A stretch of DNA of 64,000 bases from Lolium rigidum (taxonomy: Eukaryota; Streptophyta; Magnoliopsida; Poales; Poaceae), in NCBI RefSeq assembly GCF_022539505.1, contig NC_061508.1:341075484-341139483 (forward strand), read 5' to 3'. The notes under the pieces are model-generated. The model was not told the origin of the DNA. It was given only the letters and a program-made list of their open reading frames with translations, and made no database searches. Position numbers and translations under genes: made by a program. This document shows, one piece after another, positions 23,234 to 34,966 of the stretch. Every line of letters starts with the position of its first letter. The stretch's first letter is position 1.

Positions 23234-26204
23234 AAAGATCTTCCAAGTATTGAGACTAAATTTGGAATATTACTTAATAGCACTGATAAACTTGATAAAT
23301 CTCTAGGTGGAATTAATGAGAGAATTGCTGTTTTAGAAACTTGTGCTACTCATGATAATCGAACCCATAGGATTAGTGAACTTGAAGAAGCTATGGGAAC
23401 CTTGGGTTCAACTTTTTCTTCTCTTAAGTTTAAGGAGAAAGCTTATGTGGGTAAGGAGCAAAAGTTTATGTATGTCTCTAAAGTGCCTAAACCAAAAAAT
23501 TATTATAGGCCTAAAATTGACAAATCCCTTAGCACCACTACGGATGGGGGAGCATCTAAGATACCTATTGATGTTGATGCTTCATCTCTTGATAATACTT
23601 GATTCACACTTTCTGCGCCTAGCTGAAAGGCGTTAAAGAAAAGCGCTTATGGGAGACAACCCATTATTTTACTTCTGCACTTTATTTTATATTTGAGTCT
23701 TGGAAGTTGTTTACTACTGTAGCAACCTCTCCTTATCTTTATTTTATTGCATTGTTGTGCCAAGTAAAGTCTTTAATAGTAAAGCCAATACTAGATTTGG
23801 ATTACTGCGCAGGAACAGATTTCTTGCTGTCACGAATTTGAGCAGTAGTCCCTGTAGAAAAATCAAAAAAATCTGCCAATTTACGTGCGTGATCCGCAGA
23901 TATGTACGCAACTTTCATTTAATTTGGGCATTTTCATCTGAGCAAGTCTGGTGCCACTTTAAAATTCGTCTTTACGAACTGTTCTGTTTTGACAGATTCT
24001 GCCTTTTATTTCGCATTGCCTGTTTTACTATGTTAGATGGATTTCTTTGTTCCATTAACTTTCAGTAGCTTTGTGCAATGTCCAGAAGTGTTAAGAATGA
24101 TTATGTCACCTCCGAATATATGAATTATTCACTGACCCTCTAATGAGTTTGTTTCGAGTTTGGTGTGGAGGAAGTTTTCAAGGGTCAAGAGAGGGGGATG
24201 ATACAATATGATCAAGAAGAGTGAAAAGTCAAAGCTTGGGGATGCCCCCGTGGTTCATCCCTGCATATTTTAAGAAGACTCAAGCGTCTAAGCTTGGGGA
24301 TGCCCAAGGCATCCCTTCTTCATCGACAACTTATCAGGTTCCTCTAGTGAAACTATATTTTTATTCCGTCACATCTTATGTGCTTTATTTGGAGCGTCTG
24401 TTTGTTTTTGTTTTTGTTTTTGTTTGAATAAGATCGGATCCTAGCATTCTTTGTTTGGGAGAGAGACACGCTCCGCTGTTTCGTATGAACACATGTGTTC
24501 TTAGCTTTATCTTTAATGTTCATTGCGAAAGTTGAACTACTTCATTCATTGTTATATGGTTGGAAACGGAAAATTCCGCATGCGGTAAATGGTTTAATGT
24601 CTTGAATAATGTGATACTTGGCAATTGTTGTGCTCATATAGATCTTGTTTAAGCTCTTGCATCATGTACCTTGTACTCATTAATGAATAACTACATAAAG
24701 CTTGTTAAAATTTGGTTTGCATGATTGATCTCTAGAGTCTAGATATTTTCTGGTTGAGGTGTTTGAACAACAAGGAGACAATGTAAAGTCTTATAATAGC
24801 TTCAATATGTTCATATGTGAGCTTTGCTGCACCTTTTATACTTGAGTTTGCTTCAAACAACCTTGCTAGCCTAGCCTTGTATTGAGAGGAATTCTTCTCG
24901 TGCATCCAAATCCTTGAGCCAATAACTATGCCATTTGTGTCCACCATACCTACCTACTACATGGTATTTCTCCGCCATTCCAAAGTAAATTACTTGAGTG
25001 CTACCTTTAAAATTTCCATTCTTTGCCTTCGCAATATATAGCTCATGGGACAAAATAGCTTAAAAACTATCGTGGTGAAGAATATGTACTTATGTGTTTT
25101 ATTTCTTAATAAGTTGCTTGTTGAGCGGTAACCATGTTTCTGGGGACGCCATCAACTCTTTTACCTTTGTTGAATATCATGTGAGTTGCTATGCATGTTC
25201 ATCTTGTCTGAAGTAAGGGCGGTTTTCACAATCAAATGGTTTGAGTATGCATACTGTTAGAGAAGAACATTGGGCCGCTAACTAAAGCCATGATTCATGG
25301 TGGAAGTTTCAGTGTGGACAGCTAATCCTCAATCTCTTATGAGAATATTAATTGTTGTTGAATGCTTATGCATTAAAGAGGAGTCCATTATCCGTTGTCT
25401 ATGTTGTCCCGGTATGGATGTCTAAGTTGAGAATAATCAAAAGCGAGAAATCCAATGCGAGCTTTCTCCTTAGACCTTTGTACAGGCGGCATAGAGGTAC
25501 CTCTTTGTGACACTTGGTTGAAACATATGCTATGCAATGATAATCCGTGTTAACCCAAGCTAATTAGGACAAGGTGCGAGCACTATTAGTATACTATGCA
25601 TGAGGCTTGCAACTTATAAGATGTCTTATACATAACTCATATGCTTTATTACTACCGTTGACAAAATTGTTTCTTGTTTTCAAAATGAAAATCTCTAGCA
25701 CAAATATAGTAATCAATGCTTCCTCTCGCGAAGGGCCTATCTTTTACTTTATTGTTGAGTCAGCTTGCCTATTCTTTCTATCTTAGAAGCAAACACTTGT
25801 ATCAACTCGTGTGCATTGATTCTTACATATTTACTTATTGCACTTGTTATATTACTTTGTGTTGACAATTATCCATGAGATATACATGTTGAAGTTGAAA
25901 GCAACCGCTGAAACTTTATCTTCCTTTGTGTTGCTTCAATGCCTTTACTTCGAACTTATTGCTTTATGAGTAACTCTTATGCAAGTCTTATTGATGCTTG
26001 TCTTGAAAGTATTATTCATGAAAAGTCTTTGCTATATGATTCATTAGTTTACTCATTATCTTCATCATTGCTTCGAATTGCTGCATTCATCTCATATGCT
26101 TTACAATAGTATGATCAAGATTATGATAGCATGTCACTTCAGTAAATTATCTTTGTTATCGTTTACCTACTCGAGGGCGAGTAGGAACTAAGCTTGGGGA
26201 TGCT

Positions 26205-27803
26205 TGATACGTCCCAAACGTATCTATAATTTCTTATGTTCCATGCTACTTTTATGATGATACTCACATGTTTTATACACATTATATGTCATTATTATGC
26301 ATTTTCCGGCACTAACTATTGACGAGATGCCGAAGAGCCGATTGATGTTTTCTGCTGTTTTTGGTTTCAGAAATCCTAGTAAGGAAATATTCTCGGAATT
26401 GGACGAAATCAACGCCCAGGGGCCTATTTTTCCACGAAGCTTCCAGAAGACCGGAGGAGTTACGAAGTGGGGCCACGAGGTGGCCAGACACTAGGGCGGC
26501 GCGGCCTGGCCCTTGGCCGCGCCGGCCTGTTGTGTGGGGCCCTCGTGTGGCCCCCAGACCTGCCCTTCCGCCTACATATAGTCTTCATCGCGAAACCCCC
26601 AATACCGAGAGCCACAATACGGAAAAACTTCCAGAGACGCCGCCGCCGCCAATCCCATCTCGGGGGATTCAGGAGATTGCCTCCGGCACCCTGCCGGAGA
26701 GGGGAATCATCTCCCGGAGGTCTCTTCATCGCCATGATCGCCTCCGGATCGATGTGTGAGTAGTTCACCCCTGGACTATGGGTCCATAGAAGTAGCTAGA
26801 TGGTCGTCTTCTCCTCATTGTGCTATCATGTTAGATCTTGTGAGCTGCCTATCATGATCAAGATCATCTATTTGCAATCCTTCATGTTGTGTTTGTTGGG
26901 ATCCGATGAATATTGAATACTATGTCAAGTTGATTATCAATCTATCATATATGTTATTTATGTTCTTGCATGCTCTCCGTTGCTAGTAGAGGCTCTGGCC
27001 AAGTTGATACTTGTGACTCCAAGAGGGAGTATTTATGCTCGATAGTGGGTTCATGCCTCCATTAAATCTGAGACAAGTGACGAGAAAATTCTAAGGTTGT
27101 GGATGTCTTGTTGCCACTAGGGATAAAACATCGATGCTTTGTCTAAGGATATTTGTGTTGATTACATTACGCACCATACTTAATGCAATTGTCTCGTTGT
27201 TTACAACTTAATACCGGAGGGGGTTTGGATGATAACCTAAAAGTGGACTTTTTAGGCATAGATGCATGCTCGGATAGCGGTCTATGTACTTTGTCGTAAT
27301 GCCCTGATTAAATCTCATAGTACTCATCATGATATATGTATGTGCATTGTTATGCCTTCTTTATTTGTCAATTGCCCAACTGTAATTTGTTCACCCAACA
27401 TCATCTATCTTATGGGAGAGACACCACTAGTGATCTGTGGACCCCGGTCCTATTCTTTACATCTGAAATACAAACTACTGCAATTGTTCTTTACTGTTCT
27501 TCGCAAACAAACATCATCATCCACACTATACATCTAATCCTTTGTTTACGACAAGCCGGTGAGATTGACAACCTCGCCGTTACGTTGGGGCAAAGTTCCG
27601 TGATTGTGTTGTGCAGGTTCCACGTTGGTGCCGGAATCCCCGGTGTTGCGCCGCACTACACTCCTCCGCCATCAACCTTCAACGTTCTTCTTGGCTCCTC
27701 CTGGTTCGATAAACCTTGGTTTCTTTCTGAGGGAAAACTTGCTACTGTGCGCATCACACCTTCCTCTTGGGGTTCCCAACGGGCGTGTCAACTACACGCA
27801 TCA
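26205..27803 (+). repeat. 3' LTR of the full-length element (1599 bp)
   Basis: It is the direct repeat of 21061-22660 and is followed immediately by the second GGATC. Confidence 0.9.
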
Positions 27804-30759
27804 GGATCATACTTTCACTAGTGGACAATCTCAACAATGATCACATAATTGAATAAATAAATGCTACTCTCAAACACTCTCTTGTTGGATAACAAACACC
27901 ATTCATTGTGTAGGGCTGCAAAAGCACACCTTAAGTCGGAGTAAACAAGCTCCACAACGTCATAAAGGAATCACACACGATGCGCACACTGTCACTATCA
28001 CACCGTGGAGAGTGACTCCGGAGTTCATATTAAAGTAACCTCTAGAGTGCATAATAGACAAGAGTAACATCTACATATTCAACTAGATTACAAAGCTCAT
28101 GATCACATAAAGATCACACCATGGGAGAGAGAGATGAACCACATAGCTATCGGTAGAGCCCTCAGCCTCGGGGGAGAACTACTCCCTCCTCATCATGGGA
28201 GTCAGCAGCGGCGATGAAGATGGCAGTGGTGTCGGTGCAGATGGCTCCGGGGGCAATTCCCCGTCTGGCGGCGCGACAGAAGGTGGGGCTGCGCCACCCT
28301 ATGAGGTGGCCAGCTCGTGGCCCCCCTTCGTCTCTCCTTCGGACTCCGTGAAGCTTCTGGAAAAATAGGGACGTGGCCTTTTGTTTCGCGCAATTCCGAG
28401 AATATTCGCAGAAGTAATTTTCTGGAACCAAAAACAGCAGAAAATAGGAACTGGTAGTTCGGCATCTTGTTAATAGGTTAGTCCCGGAAAATGCATAAAA
28501 ATGATATAAAGTGTATATAAAACATGTAGCAATTGGTATAATATAAGCATGGAACATCAGAAATTATAGATACGTTGGAGACGTATCAATCACTTGGGCT
28601 CCTAGATAGGTTTCTGACTAGCATCTGGAAAGAAGCTTCAAAACCATGGCACGCATACTCAATAGCTTCGGCGAATCTTCTTTTGTCCTGCAAATATATA
28701 ATTGGAATGAGATGTATCTCTTAGATAAGAATCAAAATTGGGGTTCATAATTTTAAAAAGGGTATACTGATAAATGGTCATAAGTAAACTTTGCGAGAAA
28801 AAGATAAAAGATTGTAAGACTTACTTCATGTGTATAATTTTGTGGAGCATTCTTTACGATAAACTTGGTTATTTTCCGTGGGTCTGAGAAGAGAATGCTC
28901 TGTGACATCTGAACATCTTCTTCTGATTCCTCATTATCTTTTGCAGGATTGTTGTTTTTGTACCCATGTGCTCGTGTATGAGTTGGCCCGCTTGTTCTAC
29001 TTTTTGCAAGTTCAGATTCTCAAAAAAATCATCATTGCCACAGCTTTGATTCATCTCTGGATCGGATCCAACATTTAGATTTGCATTATCGCTTTCATTT
29101 ATTACTGTGATGTCGTTCGATGTAGCTTCTAATTGTGAGAATTCTTGCTTGAGCTGCATTCATATCGAGAACATAAGCAATTTTTTTTTTGAAAAACTAG
29201 ATTTGAGGAACAAAATTGTAGGAGGCTATGATAGAACATTGTTGAATATATACAAAAAAGGATGGTTAGGTCATGTTACATTGAATATGTACATCCAACT
29301 CCCAGATAAAACAACTTGTGTAAATACCTTGCACAAAAAGCCTTAAAATGGTATCATGTTACATTGAGTTTGAGGTGTTGATTGAAATTCATTCAAATGT
29401 AACAGGGAAAATACATATGGAGAAATTCATAGTTTATGTCACTAGTAAAATCAGGTTTCATTTTCCAATTATTATTTCAAAAATGAAGAAACTATAATAT
29501 TGGGATGTCACTATCAAAATGAAGTAGCCATATATTTTTTTAAACAGCAAAAAACTTACTGGTGCTGCACCGAATGACGCATTTTCTTTAGTGTCTTGCT
29601 TTATAGCTTTCTTAACCATTGCATTTGTCCATACTGACACTCTAGGTCCTTCAAGGTTTACTTCCAAATCTTGCAACTGTAGTCCAGTTATTTTACCTAC
29701 AAAAAAAAGAAGAAAAAAGAGAAGATGATGGTTGTAAGGTAAATTATCCTCTATAGAATCATGTTTAACAAAAAGATGCAGGGGAAAAAAGAAGATTAAG
29801 GATAGAAAAATTTGAGAAGGAAAGAGATACCATGAGGTACAACATGCATGGGCTGAGTTGTTCCTTCTCTGCATCTGCATTCATTGATTTACAGAGGATC
29901 ATTATAACAAACTTGCACATGTTCATCTATTTTTCTTCTTTCATATTCAACAATGATGGGTAGACCCTAGGGTTGATGCTGATTCCAGTAGTTGGAGCCA
30001 GAACAGAACACATTGCAAATGTTATGAACAGCCTCAGAAACTTGCTATTAGCAGGTCCCATTGCAACAAGCTTGCTTTCTAATGAGGTGATGGTCGGCTG
30101 CTTCCTCCCAGGATTCGATAACCGCTCCTTCATAAAAGCAGTTGCATGTCGATCTCGACCAAATTTGACATCAATAGCTCCAAATGGAACACCAATAACT
30201 TCTTGAACAGATTCTTCTGTCACAAGGATTGCACCACGTCTAGTAAAAACCAACATGCAAGAAAATGGATCAAAGCTGTCCATTAGGATCTGGCACAACC
30301 TGGGATCCAACTTAGAACACTTGATATGCAGAACACCGCCATAATCATTATTTCGTATCAACAACTGCTGCTCCTCTGTAATGCTTGGGTATATCCCGAC
30401 CAGCCTCATAGGTGATGCTCTCCGGAATAATTTCTTAGTTCTTGTCTACAGAACAAAGCAAATAACAAATTCAAGATGTATTTCTTGGATAGTTCGACAC
30501 AAAGAAAATACTAGCAGTAAACTAGGATTTCGTAAAGAACTAACCATATTATCTTGGTACTGTTAATTATCAACTCCTGGAACTTCTTCTTTCACATTTG
30601 GTATTGATGTACTTGCTTCAGCTCCATTTACCTCTTGCTTGATTAGGAATTGCACTGGTGACATCGTACGCTTCAATGTAAGCTTATGGCGAATCTAACT
30701 GTACTTCGAAGTTTTTTTTGGCAGACCTATTTTTCTTGTTACTACTACATCTTGCCATG

Positions 30760-31200
30760 ACAACTGTATCAAAATCTGCATCACAAAAATGTTTCGTTTG
30801 TTAGAATGTAAACTGCATATGCCATTTCCAAAAAAATGACCATACGGAAAAACAATTACAAAGAACAAAACATTCCTATTACAGACTGATTCACATTTCA
30901 GAGTAGCAACCAAAAACAGAAAAGCATCATAGAAAGCAAAAACCAGAGGCTCGGACCAGAGAAGAAGTCACAATCCATCATGTTGTGTTGGGTACTAATA
31001 AGAATTGAAAAAGGAAGGTTCGACATAATATGTAGCTAGTTATTAAAGAAGAAGCAATTTAAAGCAGAAGCAAAAGGGGAGTACGAAAACAAGTTTTGGG
31101 AACATCCTCCCAAAATCAAGTTCCAAATAACTAAAAATACAAAACAATATCTAAACCCCCTCCCTCCCGGCGCAGCCTGATGGTATTTCCTCCCTAGGTG
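30760..31200. other. Spacer between two gene relics
   Basis: This is AT-rich sequence with no supported coding frame. It could hold the promoter of the minus-strand relic that starts at 30758, but no convincing TATA box was identified. Confidence 0.4.
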
Positions 31201-31202
31201 CA

Positions 31203-32018
31203 CTAGACAACACGGTCCCATGCACCATCGATTGAAGCCCTGAAATATATTGGTATGAAAGACGTGTCAAGGGCGGCAATCCTTTTGTTCACATATACTA
31301 CTTGGCAGAACTTGATCATCATGTGTCCACACACGTAGAAGAGATGGATAGATGTGTAATGAGCTTCAAATGTGGTCCTATACTTGATGTACATTGTTCC
31401 ATCTTGGTCAACAAAAAACTTGTGGTGAGGGCGGTTCGCAACTCGTAGGACATACAGAAAATCCCTAGGGTGTCCAAAATACTTGATTCCCGCTCTTAGC
31501 AGAGAATCTGCATGACCTTCTTCTACACCAAGGATGTCCATTGTGCTGGTAGACAACGTGCGGTAGTAATGTAGGTCCATGTCTTCGATTGGAGTCCCAA
31601 ACCCTCTAGGGTAGTTCATAGCAGAAAGGCCTTCATGGCATGCACGGAACTACTGACCAACGCATGAGTAAACATTGTCTTCAACATAAGGTAACATACT
31701 AATGGTTTCAAGGTTGATGCATTTAATCAACATGTCATCAAACTTGAAGGTGCCCCTTGTGTAATCTAGGTTTAGTGCGTCAACTAGGTTTTTGCAACTA
31801 GCAAGTAGTTGAGCATGCCGTGTGTTGTTCATGACGTAAGTGATAGGTGTAGAAGTCAAAGCCCTGACAGTGTGGACTGCATGGAAAATTGCTTTAGGTG
31901 ACAAAGAGAAACAAACACAAACCAAGAGGACACCAATTGCTGGGCCAGGCTGCAGACTAAGGTAATCCATAACGACACGAGAAACCATGGGGTTCCTAGA
32001 CTCTTCATTGTTATTCAT
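31203..32018 (-). pseudogene. Single-exon ORF of unknown family with one in-frame TAG
   Basis: One continuous minus-strand frame runs from ATG 32018 to the stop at 31203, broken only by TAG at 31652-31650, where a CAG to TAG change would suffice. Without it the product would be 271 residues. The first part has a hydrophobic stretch (GVLLVCVCFSLSP). The second part has GVEEGHADSLLRAGIKYFGHP and RTTFEAHYTSIHLFYVCGHM. I recognise no domain. It is preceded by about 1.3 kb of non-coding sequence with a 50-bp tandem array. A recent nonsense mutation or a sequencing error could explain the stop. Confidence 0.5.
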
Positions 32019-32377
32019 ATTCTATTTCTGACTAAGAACATTAGTTAGTTTTGCTGCAGAAAAAAAACTACTAGCTAAAATAACCATTACAATGGAAAAA
32101 AACCAACTAATTTTAATATACACAAGACAACAAATGCTAGTTCCATCCCCTATTGCATATAACATATAGGAAAACTGCAAACCTCACCCAAAAAATACTG
32201 CTACATTCTTAACAACCAGTTAAAAACTGTACTTAGCAATATAGTTCATGTAACAACATGCTAGTGGTATGACAATACACATAAAAGGAATTTAGTGCAT
32301 GCAACATGAACTACACTTAGCATGGATTAGCAGTTTAAAAACTGCAAGTAACAGGAACTAACAAGTACTACAAATTA

Positions 32378-32850
32378 GCATGGAACAGAACTAAAAACTA
32401 AGCATTCATTTGCATATTACACATGACATGGAACATGAACTAAGAACTAAGCATTGATTTGCATATTACACACTGCATGGAACAAGAACTAAAACAAGCA
32501 TGGATTTGCACATTATATAGTGCATGGAATAGGAACTAAAATACAAAGCATGGATTTGCACATTATATACTGCATGGAACATGAACTAAAACTAAGCATT
32601 GATTTAGCATTTTATTTTGGGAAGTTCACTGCATGTAGCAGGAAAACTAGATTTAGCATTTTATTTGCAGATACAACACTGCATGTACCAGGAAAACTAG
32701 ATTAACATTTTATTTTGCAGATACATCACTGCATGTAACAAGAAACTAGTTTTAGCATTTTATTTGCCGATACATAACGCTGCATGTAACAACAAAACTA
32801 TATTAAGCATTTTGATTAGCAGATAGAAAAATTGCATGTAGCAGCAAAAC
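32378..32850. repeat. Tandem array with about 50-bp period, ten units
   Basis: The word (G/A)CATGGAA recurs at 32378, 32426, 32475, 32522 and 32572, and the related word GCATGTA at 32631, 32681, 32731, 32782 and 32834. Spacing is 47-52 bases apart from 59 bases at the junction. The two halves are two sub-types of one unit (ATGGAAC.GAACTAAAAC against ATGTA.CA.GAAACTAG). More degenerate copies extend upstream to about 32280. Confidence 0.75.
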
Positions 32851-32859
32851 TAGTTAACC

Positions 32860-34960
32860 TGCTGAGGAAAATGAACATAAAAATATGGTATAGTGATGAG
32901 CATGTACGAGAAATAGATCTGTGCAGATCTGACCGAGTACACCAGCAGGATCAAGAAGCGCAGATAGAGAAAAATAACCAAAACAAACCGGCAAAAATAT
33001 ACACATGTTTGCATCAAAAACTCTAGGTTAAACCATAGATCAACACATCAGCTCACAGATCCTCAAAAATAAGCTTAGATCCGTGAAGGCTCACCAACAG
33101 GATCAACATCACTCATCAGAAAAACCCACATGAACAGGGGCACAAACAGATCGTCGCGCGAGGAGATGTAGCAGCAAACAGAAATCACCGATCCCTGGCA
33201 GAACACAAGAAGGAATCTAAGAGTAGAAGAAAAGCTGCCGCGGTGTTGCAGTAGAGAGAAGCGAAGCGCGCATGACTGAACCGACAGCCCGACATGGTAG
33301 ACACTCCCGCGCGGACCAGGAACTTCTACTGACCTAAAGATCTACGACGAGAACCACGGGAAGCAGCGGCGATTTGGGGATTGGTGTGGAAGGAGAAGTA
33401 AGAACAATGCTCACTCCAGGGATTTGGGCGAAATGAATGGATAGCTCTCTCCCTCTCTCTCTTCTGGCGTAGCACGAGTCCCCAAATTTGAAACGGTGAA
33501 ATTACTAAGCGCACCCCATCGCGAAGACGTTACGACACATTAAAAAGCCAGGTGGTGAGCCGCGCGGCACCGTGAGCGAGTGCCGTTCGATTCCATCCGA
33601 CGGCTGTGCCACTTGACCTTGCTGTAAGCCCTAAACTAAGTCGACAGATGGTTAGAATTTGTGAATTAATATGGCGCTAAATGTGGCATTTATTGGTTGA
33701 AAGCTGGGTGCATGTTAACCTAATGCTGTGCTGATGTGAGATGTCACATCGTTTGTTTCTCTGAAGCAGAATTTATTTACTTTTGAGGAGTGATATTTTG
33801 GCATATGGGAGCATATGCTCTCTTTGTTTTGAAATACATATTTAACACATTTAAAATGTTAAAAGAATTAAAACAAAAGTTCATACGTACATCTTCACGT
33901 TCTACAGGATCACAAAGTCGTATCATGAAAAATCGACTTATCATGTGGTGTGGGTAAAAAAGACAAAATTCAGTGCGGAAAATAAGGTTTATCACAAGAT
34001 AAATTTTATCTTTTTTACATAGATTACAAAAATATTGTTTTTTTCGCGAAACTTGACGAATCCAGATATATTATGAAGATGTACATGTATATTTTTTGGT
34101 CAATTTTTTTTGACACTTTTAAATTAACTTTTTTGGTAGATAGATCATACGCACCCGGGAGATGAACTAAGTTTCTAGCTAAGATCCCACTATTTCACTG
34201 GTTCTTGGGACCGACTAAGGGCGCGTTTGGTAGCCTAGAGACCCTTTGACCCACACACGATGGGAAGAATTTGGGTTATTTGGTTGGCTGGACTCACCCG
34301 TGTTGTTACATAGCACGGATGAGGAGAAATAGCCTAATCGGCCATTTGCACCAAGTCTTCCCCGTTGTTAGTTCTCAGTGCAAGGCTATACTCATGGGCA
34401 AGGGAGAGGAAAAGTTGCGTCCCTTCGAGAACACGCGCCATAAATTGCCTCGCCGACCGAGTCCTTCCCCTCATTCTCCCTATTCGAATCTCACCCCCAA
34501 CATGTCACATCCAAAACTCTGTGTTTGCACTATCGTCGTCAAATTTGCCGCATCGCAACAAGGAGGAGCGGGAACAAGCAAGGAGACGGGCGACACCGGC
34601 CGTGACGACAGCCACAACCTGCAGCCCGGACGGGAGAAGCATCGTGAGTACCAGCGCGACCTTGAGCTCGTCGTGGACCTCAAGAATGGTGGTAAGATTT
34701 TCAACCATCCTCCCTGTTCATCGTGGATCTAAGCAAACACGCACAGTTGTGCATTTGGAGGGAGTAACGCGAGGAGAGTGGGCCCGTATTCTTTTCTTCT
34801 GCATGCTGTCAAGCTTCTAATTAATGTTATGGTCGCAAAAGAAAAAAAAGGCAATTTCCCTAAGCCTCTTTCCAAAAAAACTCGTCCGTTACAAAATATA
34901 AATATTTATTTACTATCGGTTAGAAAATAGATTTGCTCGGAAAAAGTTAGTGCCCAAGCA
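32860..34960. other. Intergenic DNA, possible promoter region and unassigned sequence
   Basis: A CT-rich microsatellite (about 33443-33462) and a GC-rich patch (33520-33620) could belong to the 5' region of the minus-strand relic. A GGGCGCGTTTGGTAG phrase at about 34218-34232 is common in grass repeats. Frames at 34271-34820 overlap in two frames and match nothing I know, so no gene is called. Confidence 0.4.
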
Positions 34961-34966
34961 GTAAAA

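Larger units (their letters stand above)
21061..27803 (+). mobile_element. Full-length non-autonomous gypsy-type LTR retrotransposon (6743 bp)
   Basis: The 5' LTR is 21061-22660 and the 3' LTR 26205-27803, both TGATACGTCCCA to CATCA. The flanking 5-bp duplication is GGATC (21056-21060 and 27804-27808). The primer-binding site lies at 22672-22689 and a purine-rich stretch ending GGGGATGCT abuts the 3' LTR. The 3.5-kb internal region encodes only one short gag-like ORF; no protease, reverse transcriptase, RNase H or integrase motif was found. It must therefore have been copied by enzymes from another element. Sabrina-like by recollection of the LTR sequence. Confidence 0.9.
20691..28588 (-). 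mobile_element. Solo LTR (1150 bp before nesting) hosting a nested element
   Basis: In LTR orientation it starts TGATACGTCTCCAACG at 28588 and ends ACATCA at 20691. It is flanked by the exact 5-bp repeat ATCAC (20686-20690 and 28589-28593). Removing the nested element and its duplication leaves 370 + 780 = 1150 bp with no internal region, which marks a solo LTR formed by recombination. The first 120 bases resemble the Sabrina-like LTRs but the rest differs, so it is another subfamily. Confidence 0.85.
20193..30758 (-). pseudogene. Broken multi-exon gene of unknown function, interrupted by LTR insertions
   Basis: Pieces in transcript order: ATG at 30758 with a basic N-terminus (MARCSSNKKNRSAK), frameshift and stop, to about 30547; about 30447-29927; 29696-29560; 29153-28825 with a frameshift; 28688-28589, then a solo LTR, then 20690-20193. 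The frame reads straight through the LTR junction once one copy of the ATCAC duplication is dropped, so the LTR landed in a coding exon. A further frameshift lies near 20590. The 30447 exon holds PTTGISINPRVYPSLLNM and RGAILVTEESVQEVIGVPFG, words that remind me of plant Ulp1-protease or transposon-associated proteins. The family assignment is weak. The last part is Ser/Pro/Lys-rich and would be disordered. The 3' end is cut by the LTR at 20192. Confidence 0.6.

Noticed and set aside
34271..34820. Two overlapping plus-strand frames of about 150 codons
   Set aside because: They overlap in different frames, have no recognised domain and no splice or promoter support.
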